The notes beneath the pieces are model-generated. The model had not been told where the DNA came from, did no database searches, and saw only the letters and a list, made by a program, of their open reading frames with translations. Made by a program: the position numbers and the translations under genes. Shown here in pieces: positions 12,155-24,039 of a DNA stretch of 64,000 nucleotides. Each line of letters opens with the position of its first letter. The first letter of the stretch is position 1. The DNA is from Cristatella mucedo (taxonomy: Eukaryota > Bryozoa > Phylactolaemata > Cristatellidae), in NCBI GenBank assembly GCA_009760855.2, contig WPIO01000007.1:6932501-6996500 (forward strand), given 5' to 3'.

Positions 12155-13680
12155 TCAGGAGTATCAGCCAAGTAGATAGGCACCCAAAGGGCAATAGGTA
12201 TGGACCCTGCAAACGCCGTGTGGAACAGGAAGTGGGCTCCAAGCACCGGGGCACATAATAAAAGAGCATCTGCCACTGATAATCTTCACGTAAGCAAAAA
12301 AGCAGCTAACTTATTACGACGATTGTAAAAGAGACGAGGTACCTTGCACTGTTGCAGCATTTCAACCAGGTGTTAAGAAACAGAGCGGCCGCCAGCCTCA
12401 TCACTCGGAATAACCACCTAGTTGTATCCACGAATCGGCCGTGTAGCCAATGCAGCCGTTTATGCAAAGAGAGTGTGTGTCCAGCTACGTTTCTTGGATT
12501 CGAGAAGAAATCTAAGGGCCATATGCACTACTAACAGCAGAAGCGTGGCTCTATTTTTACGAAAGGAAACCAAAATCGGGTGCGGTAGTCTGGTGTGAAG
12601 AAGACCATTGACCCAGTCTGATTTTTAGGAAGTCACTGCTGTAAGGAGCACGTAGTACTACCGAAGAAGTAAATAAATATAACAGCTGGCTGCAAATGTG
12701 ATCAGGTGAGTGAAATCGGCACTCGTGTCGAGCGTCCACCAAGGGAAAAACGTGGATTTTGTGGATTAGTTGACGGTCTCACACTCGTTGTCTGACTATG
12801 CACGTCAAAGTAACCTAACTCCGACACTGCGTTTTGGGTTTTCCATACGACGAACTTTAAATTAGCAGGTGGTCGATGTCAAATACCTCTCCCTTGCTAG
12901 GCATAGATCTTGGCTAACTACTGATCATAGCTGCCTAGAATCTTGGCCTATCAATCAGCACAGCTGCAGCCGAGAATTCAAAAAACAAGTAGAGCTGACG
13001 TTCGTCAACGTAAGCATTGCTAACCGATGAATGTCGTGCATCAAAATTACACACTAGAGAGTGCAAATGTGATTGGACAGCTTACTGTTTGTTTCTGAGA
13101 AGCACTATTTACTCATTTTAAGCTAGCCTTGAGCTATTCCGGATAACGGAAATGTCATGGGCCCTGAGTACTAGATGTGCACAGCTGTGCTGTTGAGATG
13201 ATCTTCAAGAAACTTTGCCTGCAATCAAAGGTTCTATTATAACCACACGAAGGAGAGTAAGCCAAGCTGCAGTAAAGTAGACTCTGAAATAGGCCACTCT
13301 GTGAGCATGGCAGAACACGGAGAATCACAAAACAGCCTATTGGTTAACTATGAACATGCACAAGCCTTAAGATGTAAAAACCTTTTTTGCCTATCAAAAA
13401 GAAGGCACGTCTCGTATTCCTTCAGCCATTAAACACTAGTTTCAAGATGACATCATTTAGATCATATGTATGCTGGCCGGTCTAACACATGATTGAGACA
13501 AAGCAACCGAACTAACAAACAACAAATAAAAGGTAGCAAAATACAGCATAACGTTAATCGAGCTTAGCACATACCTCAAGTTTTGGCAGGTGCCACAAGG
13601 TCAACTTGAGAGAGTCAAGCATATTTGAGCATTCAAATCATGCACTATGGGATGTGCCTCATATCAAGAAAATAAGTGAA
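12155..13680. other. No gene seen
   Basis: AT-leaning unique sequence without recognisable elements. Confidence 0.5.
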
Positions 13681-13684
13681 CATA

Positions 13685-13790
13685 GTGTAATGTAATACAT
13701 CTTCGACTGTAATTCCACAGAGCCACAAAGAGTAAGTGGGTTTTTATGAAGGTTTCTTATCTATAGCACACTCAATACTTAAGTTTTCTT
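13685..13790 (-). mobile_element. L2-like family B 3' end (B4)
   Basis: Starts with gtgtaatgtaatacatct and continues with the reverse complement of the family-B terminal block (ccacagagccacaaagagta, then tatagcacactca). It is a short, diverged copy. Confidence 0.6.
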
Positions 13791-13794
13791 TTGG

Positions 13795-15410
13795 TAGGAG
13801 CAGTTGACAGGTTTGCCGTAATGCAAGTCAAGCAACAACAGCATGTAACACGTTTTTTCTCTGAAGTGTGCCCCCCCTGCGTGCATTACAAACGCTGTTT
13901 GATGAGGGAGTACAACTGCCATCATGCCTCATCATGGTAGCCCAGCAAGCTTACATAAAGCGTGCGAAATGCATAGACATACCGTTGTCAGAGGGGCATG
14001 GACCAAGCGTTGGTTCGAGCAAGCAAGAGCTTGCGATCCTTGCATCGTGATATTCAGTACAGTTGCATGCTACATATTGACAGTTTGCCTCAACGGAAGA
14101 ACACATGCGGCAAGTTGAGGTCTTCGTGTCGCGATACTCATCAGGTCGGCAGCCGTTTAGTGATGCTGCTGCTGCTGGAAGGGAGCAAAGAGCAAACTGT
14201 ATCGTTTTCAGCAAGGCAGCTGAAAAAGATCATGTGTGAACAGCACGACTGGAACAATATAACTACACTACTGGGGCACTACATTAACTAAAAAAGTTGA
14301 CTACATTAACATTGTGTTATGGCCAAGTGAACTATAACCACAACATGCCTACTGCATTAAAAGCAGTTCCATGCTAGTCCCCTCTGCAGAGCCTCCACCG
14401 AGACAATCAGACCCTTAGTGAGTGGCCGCAAAGGTAGTAGCAAATAAAAATGCCCACAATATTGCTAAGAATATTAGCAATTATTGACAAAAAGCTTCGG
14501 CAAAATAATTTTGATGTATTTAAATGAGATGATGAATCGACAGCTTAGGATGGATAGCTGCCATTTAGAGCCGAAGTTTACTGTCTTCCACATAGCCACC
14601 TTATTTAATTGACCTGTCGAGGGTCAGGCCATCGAAGGAGTGCAATGGGTCATGAGAGGAGAACTTTAATGTCTTCAAGCTTATCACGTAATTAATTGAC
14701 CCGTTGAGGGGCAGGCCATTAGTGCACTGAGCAAGCACTTCAAAGTATTTTTGACAAGCGCACAGGAGCTGGATTTGAGCTGTGCTGCCTGGATATAATT
14801 TCATATCTTGCCTATCTTCTCGTGTGTGTGCAAGCATCTCTTACACGTGATCGGCATTGCTGGTGAAAAAGAAGTCTTGCAATCAGTATGCTGGTGTTCT
14901 GTGCACAGAAATTGTTGCCCTACACATGCAGTTTGCAGCTTATCCACATGTCTTTCCAGAAAATTACGAGTCAATGAAATGGTGAAACTCGATAAGCTGA
15001 AGAATGTGCTACAGTGCATTGAGTGCCTACAGAGATTTTCAGTGACAAACAAAACAAACGAGTAACATGGCAGACATGAACATATAGTTGACCAAGGACT
15101 GTCAAAGAATGAGGCAACAAACGAGATAAGTAGCGAAGGCGAGAAAGTATGCACCGTAATATAAACCATCGCGTTGCTATCTTTGTGCACGGAAATCGTC
15201 GAAGCCAGTTTTAGACTGTGACCTGCAGGGTCACATTATATGCAAGCTACCGTCTTCAAGAAAGAATATAAGCAGCTTATTGTGCTGAGAAGACAGGAGA
15301 GCACGACTAGACTCTACAGGTGAGCAGTTCAACTAGGTATGAATGAATTAAGCCATTGTGAGTCTTGAATGTCTGATTTAGGCGTTTTGCTAGTTGATCA
15401 TGCCTCCTTT
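13795..15410. other. No recognised gene, overlapping weak frames
   Basis: Frames at 14808-15065 (plus, Cys-rich start) and 14801-15190 (minus) overlap antisense. Neither has a recognised domain. It holds the direct repeat pair at 14605-14719. Confidence 0.4.
14605..14719. repeat. Pair of 28-base direct repeats, 87 bases apart
   Basis: TTAATTGACCTGTCGAGGGT (14605) and TTAATTGACCCGTTGAGGGG (14692), each followed by CAGGCCAT. On the minus strand one open frame reads both as NGLPLNGSIN and DGLTLDRSIK. Confidence 0.8.
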
Positions 15411-16362
15411 AGTAATAAATATAACACATTTGTTACAGTGCCCTCAGATAACTCAATCTCTTTCTAGGCACTTTATATTTGCTGCAAAGGAAGGAAGCAC
15501 GATCGAGGGTTAGTCGTAGCATGCTCAAAAAACAACAAGAATATCATGGATAGTGGTGAAATGCACAGGGTTAGCATGCACGTATGGTTAGTATCAGCAG
15601 GCATAAGCACACAAAGGTCGAATCATCCCACGGACCACGTAATACTGTGATACATAGATACATGTTTAGTTTTTCTTTTAAAATGTGGCCAATTAAAGGC
15701 TTTGGGAGCAGACAAACTAAAGGCACTGTCTCCAGAAGTTTTAGGTTTGTACGAGGTATAGATAAACGACTATATTTGGAAAAGCAGAAGGTAAGATGCT
15801 TAATTTGGCAGGGGAGTAGATCTGATGGGTAGGCTGGAGCCAAAAAACAAAGGGACCTGAAAATAAGTGACAAAACCTTGAAATCGATGCGTTGCTTGAC
15901 TACGAGCCAGTGCAAGCCTGCAAGAAGTGGTGTGATGTAGCAAAGGCGATGCTCGCGACAGACGAGCCTAGCTGCAAAGTTTTGCACCAGCTGTAAGCAC
16001 CTCATTGCGAAGACCTGTAGACCAGCAAGCAGCAAGCTACAGAAGTCAAGACGGGATGTCACAAATGCATAGAATCCTTGGAATACAAATCCTTATCGAA
16101 ATAAGCCCAAACTTTAGCAATGCAGTATAGCTGAAAAAAGGCATACTTGACTATGGACTTGATCTGGTCATCTAATGAAGGGTCACTTCGGAACATGACA
16201 GCTAGATTTCGTGCAGATGCAACAGAAAATATGCTGGCAGACCCGAATTTGGGCGTGAACACTTGGATTTTCTGAATGACACTTGACTTGTCCATAACTA
16301 GTAAGTAGGTTTTATGATAATTCAATTTAAGAAAGTTTGCTGCCATCTATGAGCAGATGTCA
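15411..16362 (-). mobile_element. L2-like family A fragment (A2), RT thumb to 3' end
   Basis: The minus strand carries MAANFLKLNYHKT followed, after a frameshift at about 16060, by VTSRLDFCS-like TSRLDFCSLLLAGLQ and the rest of the C-terminal domain. The 3' stem-loop at about 15435-15480 is of the AGTGCC/GGCACT subtype. Its upstream end abuts fragment A3, which lies in the opposite orientation. Confidence 0.85.
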
Positions 16363-16365
16363 TCA

Positions 16366-16703
16366 ATACATGCTCACTTTTAGGTACCTTCATTTTATGG
16401 CTCCAGCCTATCTCTCAGATATACTCCCCCATCAGGCCAAGCATCGTACCACCCGCTTTTCGGAATCCAACAGTCTACAAATACCTCGTACAAACCTGAA
16501 ATCCTTTGGAGACCGTGCATTTAATTCGTATGCTCCCAAAGCCTGGAACTCCCGAACGACCTGCATCAGAACATCCCCTGACCTGACCACTTTAAAAAGA
16601 ACTTGAAAACACACATATTTAGGACAGCATTTAGTGGGTCCCTGTGGTTCGCCTTTGATGTGCTGATGCGTGCTGACACTGTGCATGCTGCCACTAACCA
16701 CAT
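16366..16703 (+). mobile_element. L2-like family A fragment (A3), inverted relative to A2 and A4
   Basis: Plus-strand frame MAPAYLSDILPHQAKHRTT through AFNSYAPKAWNS and part of the 3' UTR. It stops before the stem-loop, where the tail of A4 begins. It is sandwiched between two minus-strand copies and forms a long inverted repeat with A4. Confidence 0.8.
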
Positions 16704-16705
16704 TT

Positions 16706-18270
16706 TATAATAATAATAATAATATTAATAATGCACTTGATAAAGCACCCCCAGAGAACTTATTCTCTTTCTAGGCGCTTTACATTTGCTGCAAAAGGAA
16801 AAAAATTGAATGGTAAGTAAAATCATGCTTGAAAAACAAACGAAATGAATAATATGGTTAGGGGTGACATGCACAGGGTCAGCATGCAAATGTGGTTAGT
16901 GGCAGCATGCACAGTGTCAGCACGTATAAGCACATCAAGGACGAATCACAGGGACCCACTAAATGCTGTCTTAAATAGGTGTGTTTTTAGGTTCCTTTTA
17001 AACGTGGTCAGGTCAGGGGATGTTCTGACGCAGGTCGGGAGGGAGTTCCAGGCTTTGGGAGCATACGAATTAAATGCACGGTCTCCAAAGGATTTCAGGT
17101 TTGTAGGAGGTATTTGTAGACTGTTGGATTCCGAAAAGCAGGTGGTACGATGCTTGGCCTGATAGGGGAGTATGTCGGAGAGATAGACTGGAGCCATAGA
17201 ATGAAGGGACCTAAAAGTGAACGACAAAACCTTGAAGTCAATCCATTGCTTGACTGGCAGCCGGTGCAGGTCGGCGAGAAGTGGAGTAATGTGGCAACTG
17301 CGACGCTCACGACAGACAAGCCTAGCTGCAGAGTTTTGCACCAGCTGCAATCGCCTGATCGCACATGCTGGTAGGCTAGTAAGCAGTGAGTTGCAGAAGT
17401 CGAGACGGGATGTCACGAATGCATGGACCAACTTGGACGTGGTATCCTTATCTAAACAAGCCCGAGGTTTAGCAATGTTATGAAGCTGGAAATAGGCAGA
17501 TTTGACTGTGGAGCTGATATGGTCGTCTAACAAGAGGTCGCTTTGGTATATGACACCTAGATTTGAGCTGATTCGACAGGAGATATGCTGGCAGAGCCAA
17601 TTTTGAGAGACAGCCTTTCCAATCTCTGAATCACACTGGGTTTGCCCATAACTAGTTAGTTTTCATAAGTTAGTTTTGTCATCGTTTAGTTTTAGAAAAT
17701 TTGCTGCCATCCATGTGCAGATGTCATCAATGCGTGCAGCAAGTGAGTTTAGAGAATTTGAGGTGCTCGAAGGCTGGGACGGATCAAAGCAAAGATACAA
17801 CTGAGTGTCATCCGCATAGAAGTGAAAGCCTAGATTGTGCTTGGCAATCACATCAGCAAGAGGGAGAGTATAAACCGTTAAAAGAACCGGACCTAGCATG
17901 GAGCCCTGAGGTACTCCATATTTCAGAGGTACTTCAGATGATCTTTGTCTATTCACGTCAATACTCTAGAGTCTGCCACTGAGATAGGACCTGAACCACT
18001 GCAGAGAAGATCCAGTGATACCCAGGCGAGATGAGAGGCGCTCTAGAAGAACCCTGGGGATCGATGGTATCAAAAGCTGCCGAAAGATCGAGCAAAACAA
18101 GCAGAGACACTCTACCTATGTCCGCATTCCTAAGTAGGTCGTTGTATACCCTAAGCAATGCTGACTCTGTGGAGTGATTAGCTCTAAAGCCAGACTGGAA
18201 CTTACCAGCAAGGTGTGAGGTTTCTATATATGAGTTCAGCTGGTCTGCCACGACCCGTTCCAGTGTCTTT
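16706..18270 (-). mobile_element. L2-like family A fragment (A4), RT palm to 3' end
   Basis: Read on the minus strand: LLVLLDLSAAFDTID (RT), then YGVPQGSMLGPVL, then FHFYADDTQLYL with an intact YADD catalytic motif, then MAANFLKLNDDKT, the VTSRLDFCNSLLTSLPACAI domain and a 3' stem-loop with an ATT-rich tail at 16706. Stops and frameshifts separate the blocks, so no protein is made despite the intact YADD. The endonuclease half is missing. Confidence 0.9.
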
Positions 18271-18441
18271 GCATGCTGACCCTGTGCATGTCACCCCTAA
18301 CCGTATTATTCATTTATTTTGTTTATCAAGCATAATTTTACTCACCATTCAATTGCATTTCCCTTCGCAGTAAACGTAAAGCACCTAGAGAAAGATTAAG
18401 TTCTCTGAGGGCGCTTTATCAAGTGCATTATTATTATTATT
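18271..18441 (+). mobile_element. L2-like family A 3' end (A5)
   Basis: Starts catgctgaccctgtgcatgt, continues through the 3' UTR and the stem-loop (gagggcgctttatcaagtgc) and ends in ATTATTATTATTATT. It is head-to-head with A4 and directly followed by A6. Confidence 0.85.
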
Positions 18442-18975
18442 ATGCTTCAAGGGAGTTGAGAGAATACGATGTGTTGGAGGGCTGCGGGGATCAAAGCAAA
18501 GGTACAACTGAGTGTCATCTGCATAGAAGTGAAAGCCTAGATTGGGTCTCGCAATCACATCGGCAAGAAGGAGAGTATAAGCTGTATACAGATATGGACC
18601 AAGCAAGGAGCCCTGATGTACCCCATATTTCAGAGGTTCCTTTGATGATCTTTTTTTTTTCTCACATCAATAGTCTGGGTTTTTTCACGTCAATACTCTG
18701 GATTCCCCCGCTGAGATAAGACCTGAACCACTGGAGTGCAGTGACAGTGCTGCCCAGGCGGTATGAGAGGAGCTCAAGAAAGACTTGGCGATCGATAGTA
18801 TCGAAAGCTGCCGAAAGAATGAGCAAAACAAGATGAGAGACTCTCCCTAAGTCTGCATTCCTAGGTAGGGCGTTATACAGCATATATAGTGTCCAGAATG
18901 AGATCATGTTTGCTGAGGGCGAAATAGAATTCGCTATCGTTGTTAGATCAGCCAGTCTAACAGAAGGCATTGCAG
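18442..18975 (-). mobile_element. L2-like family A fragment (A6), RT domain only
   Basis: On the minus strand, LLILSAAFDTIDRQ is followed by a decayed priming region and FHFYADDTQLYL. It has no 3' end of its own: it begins mid-RT at the tail of A5. Two short T-rich stretches near 18650-18680 interrupt the frame. Confidence 0.8.
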
Positions 18976-18979
18976 CTTC

Positions 18980-20390
18980 TTTCGTAAATTCTAGAGAGTA
19001 GTAAATTCCTTGTAATTAAATATTCAGCTAGTAACTACATTGATGACAAACTGTAAAGGCTTGATCGTCATTTCGATGGGTATTGCTAAAAAAGAGTTGC
19101 AGTGTCCTATCAAAAAGAAGCAGTGATTATTCAGGGATAGGTGCAGAAAAATCCAAATAAGCGAAATCAACGACTCGGCAAACTTGATTCGGGAGCCGTA
19201 AATAGAATCGCTTGAGTTCGGTAAAGTATAGACTTTGTGAAACTAATAGCAAGCAGGCAGGCATCTAAAATGCTAAAAAGGAAACTAGGGCTGTCGCTTT
19301 ATTTTTCATTTTTAAATACTAAAGAGTTGCTCCTGCTACTACTAGACAGCTGTGTACATTTAAATAAGTAACATTATCTGGCAAATTGGTCCAATTTATC
19401 GATATTAAGTCGCTTAAGTAAACTAGCATTCAACTGTTATGTTCCCGATCCTGTGCTTTTAGTTTTATGTGTATTTCATTTTTAACTTTCGAGCTGACTC
19501 AACGGTGCTTCTTAGTTCTTCATTGCTGTGTAAAATGAATGAAAGCTCTCGGCTATCTAGCAGCACACACCGGAAGTCCCTCAGGCACTGTGCCTGCTTC
19601 AGGAAGCTTCCCAGGCGTCATCAGCTACTCGATCTCAGTGGCGACTGACGGGCGTACTAATACTAACGATTTTCACCTTGGTTTTCGGTAGAGATGAGGT
19701 GAAGCAGCCACCTGTGGCTGAGCATATTGCAGAGCAATAAGAGTTGGACCATCAGTCATTTTACAGTTGGTCAATACCAGAGCAGGGCCTAACTCCTTTC
19801 AAACGAAACTCCTGAAAGGCTGGAGCTGAGGCACCTAGTTAGCGGCCCAGCTACTTGCAACATCACCGTCGATATTGATAAGAGAGCTCGTGCGCGCGCG
19901 AACACACACACACACACACACACGCACGCAGGCACGCACGCACGCACACACACATGAATGAATGAATGAATGAATGTCGCTCTCACACACTGAGCCGTGC
20001 AGACACAGGTGACGGCTGCGAATCTTAGATCCGGATGCGTGATCCAGAGCAATCTTATGAATCAATGGCGAGCTACAGTTTCATAATACAGAGCAACCGG
20101 AGGCCGTCGTCTATGGGACTGAGCGCCGAAGCCTCGAATATGAAGCTATGCCCAACCTCTGGATTAAAGTTACTACACTCAAATCGGTTGACCTCTCAAG
20201 GCTACTCGACCGTTGTCGTTTAACGATGCTAATAACCTCGACCAGCTAGCATTCCTGAGCAAGCTTCTGGGGAAGCGAACGAAATGATTCGAGGGCGAGC
20301 TTAATTCACATGAACCGAAGGGAAGCCCAAGCTAAATAGCTGCCGCAAATGCGCCGCAGGGCGAAACGCAGCATTACCTTGCCAGCAACG
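18980..20390. other. No gene seen
   Basis: Unique sequence apart from the compound microsatellite at 19890. Confidence 0.5.
19890..19976. repeat. (CA)n and (TGAA)n compound microsatellite
   Basis: Alternating CG, then CA with interspersed GCACG units, then six TGAA units. Confidence 0.95.
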
Positions 20391-20393
20391 GAG

Positions 20394-20723
20394 TCAGCAA
20401 AGAGAAAGGTAAGAGAGCTCACGAACCCGATACCGCAGGTGCAGCAGCGGCACCAATGAGGAGACAAGGGACAACCCTGTTGCAGGAACGCACATCACAC
20501 CGCTTAACTGCGGTCCACAGTGCAAGTCCTGGAAATCACGAGTGACGGCGTAGCAATCAGTTTGTTTCAACTGTTGCTGTTTAACCGGATTAGGGGTGGG
20601 GCCTAGTGCCGGGCGGTTCTGCGGAGCTCTTTCCGGCGAAGTGGGCTCACCTGCTAATCCATTCGAGGTAGATGTTAGCAGCACCAACAATGTCATTGTA
20701 GGCAATGTCCTAATCGACTTCAT
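20394..20723 (-). CDS. Candidate ORF with signal-peptide-like start, unknown product
   Basis: A 109-codon minus-strand frame starts MKSIRTLPTMTLLVLLTSTS, a basic residue pair followed by a hydrophobic core and small residues as in a secretory signal peptide, with a possible cleavage after NGLAG. The following part contains three cysteines (TDCYAV, HCGPQ, VMCVP) and a second hydrophobic stretch. No family is recognised. It lies in a low-repeat stretch between a CA/TGAA microsatellite and GC-rich DNA. It could be the first exon of a secreted protein, but a chance frame is equally possible. Confidence 0.2.
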   Translation of the reverse strand: MKSIRTLPTMTLLVLLTSTSNGLAGEPTSPERAPQNRPALGPTPNPVKQQQLKQTDCYAVTRDFQDLHCGPQLSGVMCVPATGLSLVSSLVPLLHLRYRVRELSYLSLC

Positions 20724-20729
20724 TCAGTT

Positions 20730-21414
20730 AGCCTCAAAAGAGATAGTCCGAACGACACGGAAATGATGCCACAGGTAGCAGGGATTTTCCAGGTGGCTAG
20801 GAGTATTTTTTGTATGGATAAAACCAGACGAATGAGGTATTCTAGAATCCAAAATAATTTTCAGCCTTTGTTAATTAATATAAACTTGGACATTATGAGG
20901 AACAGGTGCTTTTCTTCAGAATGTGAAGGCCGACCGTAACTGAGCCACGCCCACTCACCTGTATCAGTGGGCACACGTGGTGTGAACAGGTGGGAAGGCA
21001 GAGCGTGACCACTATTCAGAAACCTACGGGTGACGGTACCGGAAGCGTCTCTCCTACCGCCTCTCGCTGGCTGGCTCCGACGTCTTGGCCGTGTCAAATC
21101 ACCGCTACGGCATGGAGCACTCGTTCGTGCCGCCCGTCGTCGTATCTATGCTGCGGGAGCTCGGGCGGCTGGTTGTAGGCCCGTCTCGGGCGGCCCGGCC
21201 AGGGTCAGCCGCAGTGGACTGGTACGCGGGCAGGTCCGCGACCTAGAGTCATTTCCAGACTACAGGTCTTGGCCTGCGGACCGGGCATAGCGGTTCGTCC
21301 TACGCGCGTGCCTGGACGTGCTAACGGTGGCTGGCGATGGTGACAAACGCTGGCGCGCGTGCATACTTGCGTAGTAGTAGCAGTCGTGCGTGCTACACCT
21401 GAGCATGTGTTGAT

Positions 21415-21445
<31 letters not shown>

Positions 21446-21492
21446 CACGAGCGAGCGAGACAGAGAGAGAGAGAGACAGAGCACGAGCGAGC

Positions 21493-21566
<74 letters not shown>

Positions 21567-22780
21567 AGAGAGAGGCGTTCGGACGGGCCGACGCACATGC
21601 AAGAAGAGAATAGCACTGCAGGGATAGGTCACGTGCAGGTATGTATTGCGCCCGTAGCGCAGATGGAACGTCGACTAGGGGCAGAACCACGTGACGGCGC
21701 GACGACCGGCCCGTAGCGTAACCGCAGCGGCGTAGCCTACTCCAGAATTCGATTCGGTGCGCGTCTACGCACGACAAGAGGTGGCCATGCAAAGGTGCGT
21801 CTCAGGCGCCAACCTGCCAAGCCGTCACTAAGGGGTCGTAAGTTTGTGGCGTGAATTGTAAAGAAATACACTCACGAAGAGGAGATTTTACTGAACTTTA
21901 TTCGAAAGCGCAAAATGTCGCTTCGGATGTAGTTCGGTCTTCTCTTCGCACTCCTCGCAGACTCTCAACAAAACGAGAACTCTTGTAACCGCACAGAAGC
22001 TCGTCTACCGGTTCTCTACCGGTGGACGGTGTAGTGCAGCGCTGCAGCGCGGTTAAAACACAAGCGGCCACAACTGAGTGCCAAAAGCAACAGTTTATTG
22101 TGGGCCTGTTAGCAGTGGTTACGCGCCGGCGCAAGCGCTTTACGCGGCGCGCACCGGACCGACGGAGGTAACTGCGTGAGAACTCGCGAAGCCCGACTAC
22201 AATAAGCTACTACACGCTGCGTCGCTAGCGATGGTCCCGACCCGAAGACGGACCGTTACAGCACTTCAAGATACGAGCTAGCTGAAAGTGAGTAGCCGGT
22301 AGAACACAGCCGCGCAGTCAAAGTTGCACTTAGCTGTTCGTCGCCGTTGGTTCGACTCTCGTGCTCTCGAGGCGTGGTCTCTGATCGACTACCCAAGCTG
22401 CAGCCCCGAGCTCTCTCAGTCGTCTCGTTTATACCCACTCTCTGCCCTCTTGACCTTGAGCGTAGCTGCTATTTTTGTCGGACCCCGCTCTCGGTGTCCG
22501 TCCTCGGCCTATTCGCCTCCGCCTGTTATTTATTAGATGGCTCCTCCGCCAGCTTGCCATCCTTTCGCTCTTTGTCTAATGGAGTATAGTAGTCGGTCCA
22601 CGTCCTGACCGCTCTTTGTCTGACCAAATCTCCATTCTAGCCGGGAGCGGCTCTCGCTGTCACACCGACACCTCGCTCCGCTCCCGGTTAACTAATGTGT
22701 CCCCCTTACCCAATTCTTCTTGGCTAGTCCGCCGGCTACGGGTTGCTCTATGTGCCCTAGTCAGACCCATTAAGGCAAGG
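20730..22780. other. GC-rich, no recognised gene
   Basis: Contains the GA microsatellite. A minus-strand AATAAAG near 21900 and another near 22090 could be poly(A) signals, but no upstream coding region is identified. Confidence 0.4.
21415..21571. repeat. (GA)n microsatellite with internal duplication
   Basis: GA tract containing two copies of gacagagcacgagcgagcga about 36 bases apart, then a long pure GA run. Confidence 0.95.
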
Positions 22781-22786
22781 GCAAGT

Positions 22787-22929
22787 ATGGCGGCTAGCCT
22801 GAGAGCTGCCCCAGAGCAGCTCTCGCGGGGGAAATACGTCTCGCGCTCGAGCTACTACCTGCGTCTACACTGGGAAACCACCAAAGTAGACGGAGAGGCC
22901 CGAACAACCGTACCCCGACACCCCGACAG
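22787..22929 (+). CDS. Candidate first coding exon, unknown product
   Basis: An ATG in a strong context (A at -3, G at +4) opens a frame beginning MAASLRAAPEQLSRGKY. The frame runs 47 codons plus two bases to an essentially perfect splice donor, CAG|GTGAGTA, at 22929/22930. The stop codon of the open frame lies just inside the presumed intron. The region is GC- and CpG-rich, as expected near a promoter. The predicted peptide is basic and matches nothing I know. The downstream exon was not found. The support is purely signal-based and a chance donor cannot be excluded. Confidence 0.25.
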
Positions 22930-22946
22930 GTGAGTACTGGAAAATT

Positions 22947-22998
22947 CCGCCTCCACCTTCGCGAAGGCAGAACCGCCTCCACTTTCGCGAAGGAAAGA
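22947..22998. repeat. 26-base tandem duplication with CTTCGCGAAG palindromes
   Basis: ccgcctccaccttcgcgaag and ccgcctccactttcgcgaag occur 26 bases apart, just after the candidate splice donor at 22929. Confidence 0.9.
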
Positions 22999-22999
22999 A

Positions 23000-24035
23000 T
23001 ATCTCGGACTCCTCACGGGAGAGCTAGGGCTCCGCTTCCGCCGCAAAGGTATGAATACTGGGGCCGTTTTGCCCACGAAGAAAATATCTCCTCTCCACTG
23101 CTTCGGACCACTTCTAGTTCGCATCGGCGAATTTCCTACGCCTGAACCGCTCGCGCATGCACAAACAAGAAGAAAATGCGAGCCACGGGCAATCTACAAC
23201 CGTACGCGGTGGCGTCCACGGAATTCTCCTGGCCTCGCTCTGTCCCGTCAATCGCCGGCAAGCAGCCCCGCCCTCCTCCCTTGCTTTTAGAGAAAACTAG
23301 CCCGTCAACTGCATACGACGGCGTCGGAGCGGAGCCGAAGGCCAAGGCCGAAGAAGGAGTGCTGAGGAGCATCGCCCTACTCTTAGATCACTAGCCGGGA
23401 CTATGGGGGCAAGAGCTTTGTGGTATTGGGTCCCGGCACAGTGGGCCATTATGGTAAGAAATAAATACCGTCACTAGTCCGCCGGATGAGCAACCCCGTC
23501 CACCTTGAATGACGAAAAGGTTCTAGAGGTTTCTTTCTGGACAGAGTTATGGCTGATGCTGACAGGCCAACAGACATCGGCCGCTCCAGCTGATAGCAGA
23601 CCAATGCTAAAGGCCGAATCGCCGCAGCTGATTGGTCCAAGAGCGTCGTGGCTCGCGGCGTTTAAGTCCTTGCTATCTTACCGCGCTGCTGCTCCTCCGC
23701 TGGCTCGCTGGCTCAAGGACAAAGGTGTTTTTTTCCCGTCGAACTGTTCTTGTGCACCCTAAAATTGAGCCACGCTGGCGTTGTGCTACAGATCTGCCTG
23801 CCAGGTGTGCTCGCGCGCGATTGGTGCTGTTGAACGATCGTCGCTCAAATGTATTTCTCGGCGCGTTTGCTGTTGCTGGGGTACCTGAATTGACGATCAA
23901 CAAATGGCGGCTTACCCGAAGTGCCCGCGGCTGCCGAGCCCGACTCTGCCGGAACGCCTGCAGGTTAACTATTCCCTGCATTCTATCGTGCCGCCTACGT
24001 GATCTTGCCCAAGCGATGCAGCTAATCGCTTAAAC
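23000..24035. other. GC-rich, no recognised gene
   Basis: Open frames (for example 23632-24033 plus) lack recognised domains. It would be intron if the exon at 22787-22929 is real. Confidence 0.4.
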
Positions 24036-24039
24036 TTTG

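Noticed and set aside
17663..17956. Active reverse transcriptase suggested by an intact YADD motif
   Set aside because: Upstream and downstream blocks are separated by stops and frameshifts and the endonuclease half is missing, so the copy cannot be autonomous.
21205..21792. 195-codon Ser/Leu-rich minus frame
   Set aside because: It is driven by the GA/CT microsatellite, with no start context or domain.
21880..23500. Possible LTR retrotransposon ends because of two minus-strand AATAAA-like signals and a tRNA-like ggttcgactctcg
   Set aside because: No paired long terminal repeats, primer-binding site or gag/pol frames could be found.
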